Shown: positions 52,032-63,412 of the stretch, one piece after another | How positions within the stretch are numbered: the first letter of the stretch is position 1 | Layout of the letters: each line of letters begins with the position of its first letter | Assembly (NCBI GenBank): GCA_022702545.1 | Contig: JAHRBC010000001.1 | Span: 5,580,001-5,644,000, forward strand | Length of the DNA: 64,000 nucleotides | Direction of reading: 5' to 3' | Origin: Phycomyces nitens | Taxonomy: Eukaryota; Mucoromycota; Mucoromycetes; Mucorales; Phycomycetaceae | Notes under the pieces: generated by a model | The model's database searches: none | Told to the model about the DNA's origin: nothing | Seen by the model: only the letters and a program-made list of their open reading frames with translations | Program-made: the position numbers and the translations under genes

Positions 52032-52373
52032 GAGCCGAGTAAACTGACGATTGTATATGTGGAGGGGCTACTAGGCAGAGCAAAAAAGAGAACGAGCTTT
52101 TTATGTAGGACTTGAATGGAAGATGACAAGTGGGGGGTTTTGCGTGCTTTTAAATGGGCGGCATTTGAAGGGAAAACCGGTCTACAATATGATGAGTCAA
52201 GGAAAAACAGGCTAATATAAGCCACCAAATGAGATGGTATCACACCCTCGGATCTGTTACAAGTAAAATGCTCAAGCCAGAATACAAAGCAGAAATTGTT
52301 ATGTAGATAGATTTTGGCTTGATACATAAGAGCAATTTAATATTTTATTTATTATGACTTGTTTATTTGTATT

Positions 52374-53652
52374 TCATGAGAGCATCTTTTTGCAGAGATC
52401 TTTGCTGGTCTTGATCCATTTGTCTCGCTTGGCCTCTAAGGCAGCCAAGAGAGTCTGCAGTTCCTTGCTATCAGGATTAGCCTATCACATCAAAATTGGG
52501 TCAGAGAATATGGAGTCATAAAATGAGATGAATCTCTTTTTTTTTTGGTGAGTCGCCCTTACCCGCAATCCAATGGTCACAAATCCAATGCCATTCTCAT
52601 AGTCGTCTTTTTCATAGTACGCTTGGCCAATACGATAGCAGGCCTTTACATTCCTGGGATCTCTATCGAGTACCTTTTGGCATACTTCTATAGCCTTATC
52701 CCAGTCTCTCATTTTCATGTAACAGGCAGCAATATTTGCGTGGAGGGCAATAGTAATCTCACGGGCCAAATTCAGGTCTTCTGGCTCACAGTCCCACACA
52801 TCCACAACATACTCTCTTCCCTTTAAACAACATTTCATTAGTCTCACAGACCAATATCCATAAACAAAACAACATGTCAAACCTTTCTATAGGAGAACAG
52901 AGCCTGTTCAATTGCACCTTGCTTGTAGAACCCATTTCCCTCTTCCTTCTTGGCCAAAGCAACGGCAATTTTTTGCTTGATGGACTCTGCAGGCTAGAAT
53001 GAATACAAATCAGCCCTAGTCAAGCCAAGCCAAGCCTTACTCTTTCTCCACCTTACCTTCCAGGTACCCAAAAGCTCAACCACAAAGCGAAGGTTTGCTT
53101 TCTTTGGTACAATTGGAGGCCACCCCTTTTTTCCATACCCTATTCCAAACAAAAAAAACGTTAATTTACAGATGCACACATCAAGGCGCTTTGGAACTTG
53201 CCATAATCATAGGTACACACAATCTCAGCCAGTTCGCCCACATGCATAGTCGGAATTGCGATCTCCCATGCCTTGATCACTTTACCTGAGGGTAATTCAC
53301 ATTAGATTGTTTTCATTGGATCAAACGCGTCTTTTCTTTTTTTTCTTGTTTAACTCTTGCTCACCTCCATTTGGCACAAACTCATACGCCGCATTACGTT
53401 GGCGCGATGAATCAAATAAGCTACCATCCTCAAGGAAACTCTCGTAATGAACTTTATTATATTGTAGAATACAAAAAAAAAACTGTTACTTTATTCTCAT
53501 TTTCCAAAAACCAAAAAAAAGATGATCCTCTTACCACTTACGATCGAATCTGCCGTAGGATTCTGGCCTTGACCAGATCTTAATATGCGTTTGGTGACAT
53601 TGTTGTCAGGCGTTAGAGATTCTGATGAGATTTGGGTAAAAGTAGTGGCCAT
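52374..53652 (-). CDS. FKBP-type peptidyl-prolyl isomerase with TPR repeats
   Basis: Seven exons (53535-53652, 53365-53451, 53202-53285, 53057-53139, 52883-52993, 52563-52820, 52374-52481) sum to 849 nt (282 residues). The FKBP domain (about 20-125) shows NNVTKRILRSGQG, VHYESFLEDGSLFDSSRQRN, GKVIKAWEIAIPTMHVGE and GYGKKGWPPIVPKKANLRF. The C-terminal part has three TPR-type helix pairs (KKEEGNGFYKQGAIEQAL, LHANIAACYMKMRDWDKAIE, VKACYRIGQAYYEKDDYE). This FKBP-TPR layout is that of Hsp90 co-chaperones (FKBP51/52, AIP-like). Several drug-site aromatic residues of FKBP12 look changed, so strong isomerase activity is uncertain. Intron 3 appears to use a GC donor (GCAAGT). Confidence 0.92.
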
Positions 53653-53927
53653 AATCCAAAAAAAAAGGACACTGGAAATTTATTCGCAGGGTTTTTATGG
53701 GAAATTTCAAGGTGTTGAACCATAAAAATATACACATTTATATAAAAATATATACATGCCTAGATTTAATAACCTAACTGATTGAATATGCCATTTATTT
53801 GTTCTATATCATGAAAATTGGGTGGTTCTCAAGGTTACCTTTTTTTGTTATCGTTGTTGTTGTTGCAAGGTGGTTAATTTGGACATATTTTGTGAATGAA
53901 GAGGGATAAGATAAATATAAATATATA

Positions 53928-53963
<36 letters not shown>

Positions 53964-53996
53964 AGATGAAATAAGAAAGAGATGTGTAAATAGTAT
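53653..53996. repeat. Intergenic with (GT)n microsatellite
   Basis: A (GT)n run of about 14 units at 53931-53960 lies just 3' of the F-box gene. The rest is AT-rich promoter-side DNA of the FKBP gene. Confidence 0.85.
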
Positions 53997-55889
53997 TTAG
54001 TATTGAATATCGTAAAGATGCTCTTTCAAGGGATCTCCAAGAGAGAAATACTCGTCGGTTCGGAATATGCCAATGGACCCACACCGTAAATCGACATAGC
54101 CATGGGGAATATCTCTTTCCCAGTTTTCTTTATGGACACACCCATTATCTTCTTTTGGCTGGTTGTCTTCATCAGACCCATTGTATCGATCGAGTGGATA
54201 GTCATCATTCGACTTTATGGACTCGAGGTAGGTCTGTATCCAGTTGACATCCGAGGTATCCAAGAGACGGTATCTTATGGCATTTCTATAGTCTCTATAG
54301 ACCGTGTATGAATGGTACCATCTGGTGGTTGGGTTGAATGGGTGAAGAGAGGGAGACGGAGAGGGTTCAGATCGAACATTGACCTGAGAAAGAGCAAACA
54401 GATTGACGCGTGCACGGGAAGCAGGACTATAGTCCTTGTAGGACAGGAAAAATACTTCATCTAGGAGAAGCATCTTAAAGTGAGTGTAGGGCATGTCGAT
54501 ACAAATCGTGTGAGTGTCTGAAAATAAGGGATCAGTAACCTTGACATATGTCAATCGCATGTAGCTCAATTGACGGCAGCGCCGTGAAATGTAGCTAAAC
54601 ATATTGGAATCTGTGTCGAGGTAATCAAAGACCAGTGAACGCAGCACATGTCGCTCTGCTACAAGTGGTACAGGAGACTGAAGCGACAGAACGAATGACT
54701 TTAGGTCAAGGGTCTCAACACAGGGACATATATTCAACAGCACATCAAATGCAATGGGTGTAATGGCCCCAAATCCCTTGAGACTAAGTGAGCGTAGGTT
54801 ACGAAAGCTTAGCAAGTTTGGTATCGTGAGGGCATCCGAGACAGGGCCAGTTATGGTGAACTTGAAGTTCTCAAGAGTCTGAAAAGAAGACCGGCCAATT
54901 GTCTTTAGCAAGATTGTGGAAGGAGTAGGGACATTTTCATTGAGATTGAGGCTGTATTCAATGTTCTTTAGAGATGTCCCGATCTCTGAGAGGCCTTCAA
55001 AGAATTCTTGGTAGGGTAGATAGGGACAGACCCGTTCATGGAAGCTGACACTCTGCAAATGACTCAAACAGCGGCCGGCCAGCCTGAATGCTTCTTTGAT
55101 TGCATTTTCGGTCTCAATGTCTTGGATAAGGAGGTAGTCGTACGAGAGCTGGCCAACATTATCGCTCTCGGTTCGCCACTTGATGCTGGTGAGATTGGGG
55201 TACTTGTGGGCCCAGTAGTATATCCAGGCATAGTTGGACGTCTTGAGTGTGGCGGTCAGACTGGTGAGTGACTTTGATACGGGCAAGGTAAAGATGTAGG
55301 CAATCTCTGAATTCGAAAGGACCTTGAGACCACAGTCTAGAGAAAGGGTCTCGAGCATTGGGAGATAGGAGTGTATGACTTCCATGTAATCCAGATTAAA
55401 GAGGTTTGTGTTGATCCGACTATCTCTCTGGAGACAAAGGGACTTTAGGGCAGGGATACTAGAAGCAATAGAGACCATTTCGCTCATTTCCCAGTGATCG
55501 AGTTTAAGGGACAGTTCTGTGAGCGATCGCCATAGATGCCAATCGAGGGGAAAATCAAACTCCCTAGTATCATAGGCATATTTCTCGACAAACAGACATT
55601 GGATGCCAGGACAGGTCTTTTGAAAGATATTCAGCTCCTTTTCCGTGATTCGGGCGTGTCCAAATATAAAGAGGCTTCTAATGAGGTGTCCGTGCTTGTT
55701 TGATTTCGAAATGGTGTCGATGAGTGAAAGAAGAGGTCTTCGAGAGATAATCTTTATTTCAGTCCACATTGGCAAAAGAAAGGGAGAGTACCAGCTCTGA
55801 CACACGGTACTACAGGTCACTTGATCACTCTTTTTTAAGAGGAATGCGATTCGATTGAGAATCTCAAATGGCAAGTTGGATGCTGACAT
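53997..55889 (-). CDS. F-box protein with leucine-rich-repeat-like body
   Basis: A single uninterrupted frame of 630 codons starts at the ATG at 55889 (MSASNLPFEILNRIAFLLKK). The N-terminal 45 residues fit the F-box (LPFEILNRI ... DQVTCSTVCQSWYSP), which binds Skp1 in SCF ubiquitin ligases. The remainder contains irregular leucine-rich segments (LTELSLKLDHW, LPMLETLSLDCGL, FRNLRSLSLKGFG, CVETLDLKSFVL), the common substrate-recognition scaffold. The C-terminal ~100 residues are acidic and less regular. Such F-box/LRR genes form large, fast-evolving families in Mucoromycota. The lack of introns contrasts with all its neighbours. The substrate is unknown. Confidence 0.85.
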   Translation of the reverse strand: MSASNLPFEILNRIAFLLKKSDQVTCSTVCQSWYSPFLLPMWTEIKIISRRPLLSLIDTISKSNKHGHLIRSLFIFGHARITEKELNIFQKTCPGIQCLFVEKYAYDTREFDFPLDWHLWRSLTELSLKLDHWEMSEMVSIASSIPALKSLCLQRDSRINTNLFNLDYMEVIHSYLPMLETLSLDCGLKVLSNSEIAYIFTLPVSKSLTSLTATLKTSNYAWIYYWAHKYPNLTSIKWRTESDNVGQLSYDYLLIQDIETENAIKEAFRLAGRCLSHLQSVSFHERVCPYLPYQEFFEGLSEIGTSLKNIEYSLNLNENVPTPSTILLKTIGRSSFQTLENFKFTITGPVSDALTIPNLLSFRNLRSLSLKGFGAITPIAFDVLLNICPCVETLDLKSFVLSLQSPVPLVAERHVLRSLVFDYLDTDSNMFSYISRRCRQLSYMRLTYVKVTDPLFSDTHTICIDMPYTHFKMLLLDEVFFLSYKDYSPASRARVNLFALSQVNVRSEPSPSPSLHPFNPTTRWYHSYTVYRDYRNAIRYRLLDTSDVNWIQTYLESIKSNDDYPLDRYNGSDEDNQPKEDNGCVHKENWERDIPHGYVDLRCGSIGIFRTDEYFSLGDPLKEHLYDIQY

Positions 55890-56816
55890 TGTCAAGAAGA
55901 AACAAGGCTTTGGGCTATTTTATTTTATATATATGTATATATGTATATATATATATATTTTAAAACATAAATCGTGACTCAAAAGTTATTATGTTTATAT
56001 ATAGAAACAGATGTTTAATTTTGAGTATTGATTAGTTTAGGATACCATGAAGATGTGTACCACAACAGGCTTCTTCAAGAGATCTTCCTGCAAGTTGTCA
56101 TCTTCACAGTACCTTTTCTTTGCGTTGTCAATAAGACTATACGTGTTCCTGCTTAATAAGATGTGCATGTATCATTATTTTCCTTTTATGGATAGATATT
56201 TTGGGAGGATCTTTTAAATCAGTATTTCTATGCTTATAATCCGGGTTCTTTCTTCAATAGGTCTAGTCTTGAAATTTCTGTGCTTTGGGTCAAAATGCCT
56301 AAGCCTAAAAGACTAGCATGGTGCATTTGGCTTGGTGATAAAGATGCGTCCAAGGTGCTTGGTTTCTAGCGATTCGACTATCGTTGACCGGAGATCGACG
56401 TTGAAGATCGCCTCTCTCTTTTAAAATGAAACATATTGGATCTACGCTCCATATTGTTTATTTTATTATTTTAACTAAATATAAAAAATAAAGAATAATA
56501 TGGTAACCATGACTACAAAGTGTCATTACCATATTTAGATACACAAAAATACCCTCGGCTTCATTCTCACAGCCCATCAGCAAATCAAATTATTCGCTCA
56601 ATGATGGGAGTTGTCAATTTGGCATACATATATACACACACATATATATGTATGTGTGTGTGTGTGTACGTTGGTGGAGTCTGAACTCAACATTCGCCTG
56701 CCCCCTCCCTTCAATTCTGTCTTGTACGTCATCCCCACCAAAAGTCAAGGTGGATAAATTAATTAGGCGGACACCCATTTACCCCTCTCCTTCCTTCTTC
56801 AAGTCAATTTCACCAC
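55890..56816. promoter_or_regulatory. Divergent intergenic region (F-box gene / aminopeptidase gene)
   Basis: Both flanking genes are transcribed outward, so promoters for both should lie here. TATA/TGTG-rich runs occur at 55922-55955 and 56630-56668. No gene or RNA was recognised. Confidence 0.45.
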
Positions 56817-58814
56817 ATGAGTCTCTTTCTTGGACGCACCATCACCCGCCCACTCTTGCGCAACCATGCACGCGTCGGATTAGTTCGCAACTTTACAAAC
56901 ACCAAGCAGTACGATGGAATTGTCCTCAATGCCTACACTGACGCCGGATCCATTACTTTGCCTTCAACAAACGCAATTTCTGCCACCACCCGCGCCAATA
57001 TCCTCGATCAGCTGGCTGCCTCTCGCTTCTCAAAGCAGGGCGACATTCGTATCCTTTACAACATTGGTGGCGTAAAGCAGGTAGCAGTCGTAGGTCTCGG
57101 AAAGAAATCCGGTGAGGACCAAGCAAAGGTCCAGGATGCCGTCAGAACTGCTGTAAGTTGTCTGTAAAAAGCCATTGTTGCTGCAAAACAGCTGTGTGTA
57201 TTGATTGATTGACTGGACTGAAATGTACTTTATGTTAGGCTGCTACTGGTGTACGCGCTCTTCAGAACCAGGGCGCAGAATACATTGGTGTTGATGTGTC
57301 TGTGGATCCTCACGGTGCTTCTGAAGGTGCCTCTCTTGCCCAATTCACATTTGACAAGCTCAAGGTCGAAAAGGCACGTCGCAAGGAAATTGTGGTTGGC
57401 CCATTCTCTGAATCCTCGGTTGAGGATATTGCCTGGCAGTCTGGCCAGATCTATGGTGCATCCCAAAACCTTGCTCGTATGCTAATGACCTCGCCTGCCA
57501 ACTTGATGACCCCCAAGCTGTTCTCTGATGAGGTCGCCTATCTCTTGGCCGGCTTGGAAAACACCGATGTCTTGGTTCATGATGAGGAATGGGCCGCTCG
57601 TAACAACATGAATGCATTCTTGTCCGTTTCCAAGGGCAGGTAAACTATATGATTTCATGGTAAAGAAAATATAAGCTAATCAAGGCTCCCGGGTTTGTTC
57701 CTATAGTCAAGAGCCATTGAGATTCTTAGAGATTCATTACAAGGGTGGAAAGGAGTCTGATCCCACTCACGCTTTGGTTGGAAAGGGTAAATATAAACAA
57801 GGATATCATGGTTGAAGAGAGGCTGATTCGACCATATTCTAGGTGTCACCTTTGATGCGTATGTAGACAATAGTCGATAATTGTGTATGTGGACATGGGT
57901 TGCTTATGTGTGTGTATTATTCTAGCGGTGGCATTTCACTCAAGCCATCAAACAACATGGCTCTGATGAAGGGTGACATGGGTGGTGCTGCCACTGTAGC
58001 TGGTGCTCTTTATGGTATCATCAAACTTGGTCTTCCTGTCAATGTTGTGGCTGTAACCCCACTGTGTGAGAACATGCCTTCGGGCGATGCAACAAAGCCA
58101 GGAGATGTTGTAAAGGCTATGAACGGCAAGTCAATTGAAGTTCTTGATACCGATGCTGAAGGAAGATTGATCTTGGTAGGCATATCAACTAGCCAACCAG
58201 CCTCAAAACTCACTTTTTCTTATTCTTAAAAACCCAGGCCGATGCTCTTTACTATGTTACCTCCAAGTACAAGCCTACTAGTGTGATTGACTTGGCTACC
58301 CTTACAGGTGCCATGGATGTTGCACTTGGTGAAGTATTTGCTGGTGTGTTTACAAACTCTGATGATCTCTGGAAGAAGCTCGACAAGGCTGGACAGACTG
58401 TGTCTGATCCTTTCTGGAGAATGCCTTTGAACGCTGGTTACCTCAAGGAAATGAGAACCTCATCTGTCGCTGATCTCAATAACCTTGGAAAGGGACGCTC
58501 TGGAGGTGCCTGCTCGGCCGCTGCTTTCCTTAAAGAGTTTGTTGCTGGCTTAGAGACACCTGTAGAGGCTCCAGGCCCTCAGGATGCCGCTGAGGTGGTT
58601 GAGACTACTGGCGATTCGATTGCATGGGCTCATATTGATATTGCTGGTGTTATGGACAGCCAATCTACTCATGGCTACCACATCAAGGGAATGAGTGGTA
58701 AGAACTAGAGCCTTGAAAAATGGTCAATCAACTATTGAATAACCTTTATTCTATGTATTTTCAGGACGCCCTACACGTGCTTTGATCGAATATATCAAGA
58801 ATGTCTCCAACTAA
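56817..58814 (+). CDS. M17 leucyl aminopeptidase
   Basis: Seven exons (56817-57152, 57239-57639, 57707-57786, 57843-57858, 57926-58175, 58238-58697, 58765-58814) sum to 1593 nt (530 residues). The N-terminus ([20 protein letters not shown]) is Arg-rich and looks like a mitochondrial presequence, in which case the mature enzyme is in the matrix. The catalytic half has the M17 metal and active-site blocks GKGVTFDAGGISLKP (ending near residue 285), [27 protein letters not shown] and [10 protein letters not shown] (352-361), all intact. The usual NTDAEGRL signature has Asp for Asn in position one. Members are hexameric, two-metal exopeptidases that release N-terminal Leu and similar residues. Exon 4 is only 16 nt and encodes part of GVTFDA. 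Confidence 0.96.
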
Positions 58815-58937
58815 GCACTAGTAGATTATATTAAAACCAAAAAAAGTAAAATAATTGTTGACTTGATCTTTAAAACTATGTTTGATAGTAGTCTATTGAC
58901 GACCAAGAGGATCCAATTGAGTCTTTGAGGACTTGAA

Positions 58938-58980
58938 TATTAATAATAATAATAATAATAATAATATAATAATAATATAA
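58938..58980. repeat. (AAT)n microsatellite
   Basis: About 12 AAT units, slightly interrupted, in the 276-bp gap between convergent 3' ends. Confidence 0.9.
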
Positions 58981-59090
58981 AACCTGGTTAGTATGCTATG
59001 TGTATGAAAATTACTTTACTTTCAAAATACACCAATTCAAACGGATGTGTTATATATATATATATATCACTTTATCTTTATTGATTAAGA

Positions 59091-60449
59091 TTATACAGTC
59101 TTCGCTTCATCACGCTTTTTGAGCTCTTCGGTTCTGGATTTGCTCTTGGGATCAAATACAGGTCTTTCTGCCTGGGTAGTGATTCTCCAGCCATGGCGTT
59201 TTCCAATACCTCCATAATCACCAATAGGGCAATGCAATGTCACACGGTTATCCCAGATAGCAATCGAGTTCTCCTGCCATTTGAAGCGAACGTGGAAATC
59301 ATATCCACCTGTAACATGGGCATACAAGAAGTTGAGGATAGTGTCCGATTCACGCTTGCTCAAGCCAACAATGCGACGGGTAAAGACAGGGTTAACATAG
59401 ATGGACTTTAATCCAGTGACAGGATGTGTGCGAATGACTGGGTGAATATGCTCTGCCTCTTTGCGACGAACAACTGATCCAGCTGCCTTGGCCGCATTGA
59501 TTTGTTCATCACCAGAGTGAACGGCCTCAAGTCCTTCGAGGAACTTTTGAAGTGCTGGGGACAATTTGTCATAGGCAGAATATCCAGAGGCCCACAATGT
59601 ATCACCACCAACTTCAGGCAAAGTATCGATCTTCAAAAAGGTTAAACCAGGAGGCTGGAGCTCATAGGTGACATCGCTATGCCAGGCTGTGCAAGAGAGT
59701 ATGAGTACATTGCAATTCGGTGGTTTAGAGGCATAAAGATGTTACCATCAGCGGGGCCGCTATAGTTGCTGAGTCTCTTGATAATCTTGTCATTTCTACA
59801 GATATTAATTAGCTAAGATGAAAAGTATCTCTAATAGTACTTACTTTAGACCAGTAAGAAGAGTGAGGATCTCTGGATACCCGGGAGGATGGCCAAGGAC
59901 ATTGTGAATAAGGCTAATGTATAGAAATATTAGGCAACTTTTCTAAACAATTCTCAATAATTTTTAATACTAACAGTGGTCCTAGAAAACAGATTATGGT
60001 TAGCTACTGGAGGATACATTTTGTTGGTATGCTTACCAAAGTATTCGCCAAACTTGCGACCTTGATGAGGAGTAAGGTCTTGGTCTCTGAAGAACACGAC
60101 TCCTCGCTCGGCAACCAATAGAGCAAGATCATTCTTTTGCTGGTCGGTCAGCTTGGACAACTGGAGACCATGGATTTCGGTACCAATTCCAGGAGTAAGA
60201 TCAAAGACCTTTGTGGCATTATCATAAAGAGAGGCCTTTTTGGAATCTGCACGGTGTCCAGGATCAGAATGATCAAATGGCTTGAGCTCAGGGTACTATT
60301 GAGATCAACAGTTAGCTCATAAATTACTCTAATAGATAACGGTTACTTACAGTGGTCTTGGGATAGACCAAGTAAGATTCCTCTTGACGAGCAAGCTTTT
60401 GCAAGTCAATGTGCTCGTCAGCTACAGTCTGGATGGTTGTATTGGTCAT
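59091..60449 (-). CDS. TauD/TfdA-family alpha-ketoglutarate-dependent dioxygenase
   Basis: Six exons (60351-60449, 60037-60295, 59975-59981, 59845-59913, 59746-59795, 59091-59686) sum to 1080 nt (359 residues). Motifs are GIGTEIHGLQLSKLTDQQK, VFFRDQDLTPHQGRKFGEYF, NYSGPADAWHSDVTYE with the HxD iron ligands (His 164, Asp 166), VHSGDEQIN, WQENSIAIWDNRVTLHCP with the distal His, and GKRHGWRIT with the Arg that binds alpha-ketoglutarate. This is the layout of taurine/sulfonate dioxygenases such as yeast Jlp1, which release sulfite from sulfonates under sulfur limitation. The true substrate is not predictable from sequence. The third exon is only 7 nt (GACCACT). Without it the frame between EYFG and IHNVLGHPPG is lost. 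Confidence 0.95.
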
Positions 60450-62255
60450 TATCGTTAAGAATGAATAAGGCATTAGAGTACACTTGAGCCATGGCTTTAT
60501 ATACACACTTTTTTTTCTTTTAAAAAAAAGCAAGATAGTAAGGCCTACATTCGTGTGAGTATTGCGCAATTTTCAATTTTCTCTTGGATAGGATGCAAAT
60601 TTCACAGTTGGGAAAGTTATCTTTGTGTAATTATTATTTTTTGATTCATGGCGTCAGAATTCCAAACGTGTTCGCCATTGAATTGCGATAACTCAAATAC
60701 AGACAAAAGGGCCGAATAGAGTAGATTATCCATGTATCAATAACCCCATATACATATATATTTAGCTCTAATTTGGTAAGCCAAACCTACGAGCAACTAT
60801 CGTTTTCAGGATATCAGTAATACAAGTCGTCCATTGCGTTTTATTCCACCATACTTGTCTCATTGTCGCTATATTTTTAATCAATACAAGAGATAAAGGT
60901 TTGTTTCGGTTAAATCAAATTACCACCAATGTCTTTACAGGAACCCTAGTTTTTTTTTTATATTTCTTACTTTTGTTATTGAATAGTTTTTATCTGTACA
61001 TTAAATACTAGGTGACTGATAACGCATTTTAATCGCAAGAAAGAAAGAAAAGTCGCAATTACATGCATGTATTGTTGCTTTTATTTTACACCCTTTGTAA
61101 GAGTCTTGACATTGATATCTTGGTAAACTATTAAAGAGTTCTTTGCAGTCCCATTTTTCATATAGTCTGTAAGTATGAGAAAATAAAATAAAACCTTGGT
61201 TCTGGAAATGTATCTTTCCTACCCTGTTTCACTACAAACCGAATTTAGAGCTGTAGGACAGAGTATGTGGAATTTTCAAATACGCTCAATTGGGTTTACA
61301 TTTTACCTAGAATCTATAGGATGCTTGGCAATATCCACCCAAAAAATATATATACACAAAGATGCTTGCTGCAGTTTCCAAACATTACAAATAAAATATT
61401 CTGGGTTTAATGCATTGAGATACCAAATGTTCTATAGGGTACAGTCAAGGATTTTCCGAAACAGAGAATGTATAGACGGCTTTGTTTTTAGATTATATTA
61501 AATATGGCTATATACCATCCAAGTGCCAATATATATATATATTTACACTCAATTAAACAGGTTTATAGGTATAGAATAGATATTCATTACAGCCCTTTGA
61601 GAAAGCAATGCATTGATATTGATGTCTAGTTTACATCGTCAATAGAATATGGGCTGTAAATGTGTTTATGTATACATGTATGTATATAGGGATACTTGAT
61701 AGGAATAAAGGGGAAACCCGAGAATCAACAAGTCTAAGAAGGTGGATGATTTCCTATTTGCTTGCAGATAATTTAACGAAACAACTTCTTTAAGTGGTAG
61801 CTTTGGATTCACATTTAAGACGATAATAGACACATTTATACTTTTAATGTTTTTTAAACCATTATCTAAAACCCTTTGTGTTTTTGATATATATATATAT
61901 AAATGGCTTGTAACCTAGCTGGTTTTTTCCCAATGACAATAGATGGATCCATTCTTTATAGCCATCAAATGTCCATAGTATCTCATTCTAGTGATGATTT
62001 AGGCCAATGTCCCTTTAAATAGAATGCAATCCTTTTTTTTAAGGAGATCAAGTAAAACTAAATAGGACTGAGTGATAGAATACACGCATGATAAAGTGTG
62101 TATTAGAAGGCATGATAGATGGAATTAAACCACGCATCTTTCTTCCCTATACAATACAAGATATCAACTACAAATAACATGCCTTGAATTTTCTATAAAA
62201 AATCTTGGAAACAATCGATTGTATTCTTCTTCCTTTATATTCTAGCTTTATTCCA
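60450..62255. other. AT-rich intergenic region
   Basis: Upstream regions of the dioxygenase gene and of the surface-protein gene, divergent from each other. A 101-codon frame at 61196-61501 has no motif. (TA)n runs lie near 61530 and 61890. Nothing else was supported. Confidence 0.5.
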
Positions 62256-63108
62256 ATGTCTCCAAAGATGCACATGTTGATTGCCATTATAAGTCTATAT
62301 ATCGTAGCCGTAATTGGCCAAGTAAATGTCACTCAACCCAAGCCAAAGCCAGGTAAATCAAGAATCTATATTGACTGGACTGGAGTTGACAACTAAACGT
62401 GCTCAATAGACGGCCTTCCTGATATTGATTGGGATATCCTTCAGATGGATCCAGCCACTCGTGAGAATCTGTGCCAAAGACAGACGGCTTATTGTGCGGT
62501 AAGTCACAAGTCTCTCTCTCTCTCTCTTTAACCCCATACTCACAAGCCATGTTTAGAATAATTGTGGCGGGCCAGCTGAAGCACCGAAAAAGTAAATTAA
62601 AGACGGCCCTGATTATGATTATTGTGGTATCTAATTGTTATTCTGACAATAGTTTTTGCAATGTAACCTCCATGGCATGGAACTGTGGCTGTTCGGTAAG
62701 ATTGGAAGTGTTATGTATATGTACTAACTCCTATATCAGAAAAAAGTACCGGATTTCTCTCCCTATCTATGGCCAATTGTCCAAGCCGAGTGCTCAGGTA
62801 GAGCCCAGGCTTGTCAGCGACAATGCAATGATCAGCAACAACATCAGACAGGAAAACCAAACTGTGCTGTATTGTGTAATGATTACTATACATGCGATTC
62901 CCCAAATGCTCCTCCAAGCTACCTCCAGACTGACACCGCAACCGAGACCCCTTCTTACAATGGCCCCAAGAAAGTTGTCAGTACGACACCTCTGGCCAAT
63001 TCGACCACAAATGCAAATCAACAGCAGGCTCATCAAGGAGCAGGCACGGCTCAGGCTGAAATAGCATGGTGGCTGACAATTGCCATGCTTATCATGGTTG
63101 CTTTTTAA
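62256..63108 (+). CDS. Cysteine-rich secreted, probably GPI-anchored protein (DUF7707-like)
   Basis: Five exons (62256-62352, 62410-62498, 62557-62591, 62653-62695, 62740-63108) sum to 633 nt (210 residues). Introns are 44-61 bp with clear CTAAC/CTAAT-type branch points. A signal peptide (HMLIAIISLYIVAVIGQ) is followed by a Cys-rich domain: MDPATRENLCQRQTAYC, NNCGG, NFCNVTSMAWNCGC, SPYLWPIVQAECSGRAQ, CQRQCNDQ, CAVLCNDYYTC. This pattern resembles the small DUF7707 family of fungal secreted proteins. A Ser/Thr/Gln-rich stalk and a C-terminal hydrophobic tail (IAWWLTIAMLIMVAF) fit a GPI-anchor signal, suggesting a cell-surface location. Function is unknown. The family call is from memory of the motif pattern and is less sure than the topology. 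Confidence 0.8.
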
Positions 63109-63322
63109 GAGAGAGAATATAAGTTCTATATTAGCTATTTACCAATCCTATTCTGTAATACTTTATATCTACACATACAAATATACTTTTTTATTACACA
63201 TAATACACATGTAAAATATATTAAATTGGATAAGGTGTCTTACATAGTCTGATAACATAAAAATAGATTTACATAGGTTTAGGTACAATTATAAAGGTCA
63301 ATTAACTACAAGGTAGTGTAAA

Positions 63323-63355
63323 GGGGGGTGGGGTGGAGTGGGGGTGGGGGTGGAG
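63323..63355 (+). other. G-rich tract, potential G-quadruplex
   Basis: Four or more runs of three or more G separated by one to four bases occur in 33 bp (GGGGGGTGGGGTGGAGTGGG and following). It lies between two convergent 3' ends in otherwise AT-rich DNA. Confidence 0.6.
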
Positions 63356-63412
63356 GAAATAAAGACATAGAATACTCTGTAATAAATAATAAAAGGGAAA
63401 TTAAATCTGAAA

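Noticed and set aside
61196..61501. 101-codon frame upstream of the surface-protein gene
   Set aside because: It opens only with a non-ATG codon, has no motif, and is not linked by splice sites.
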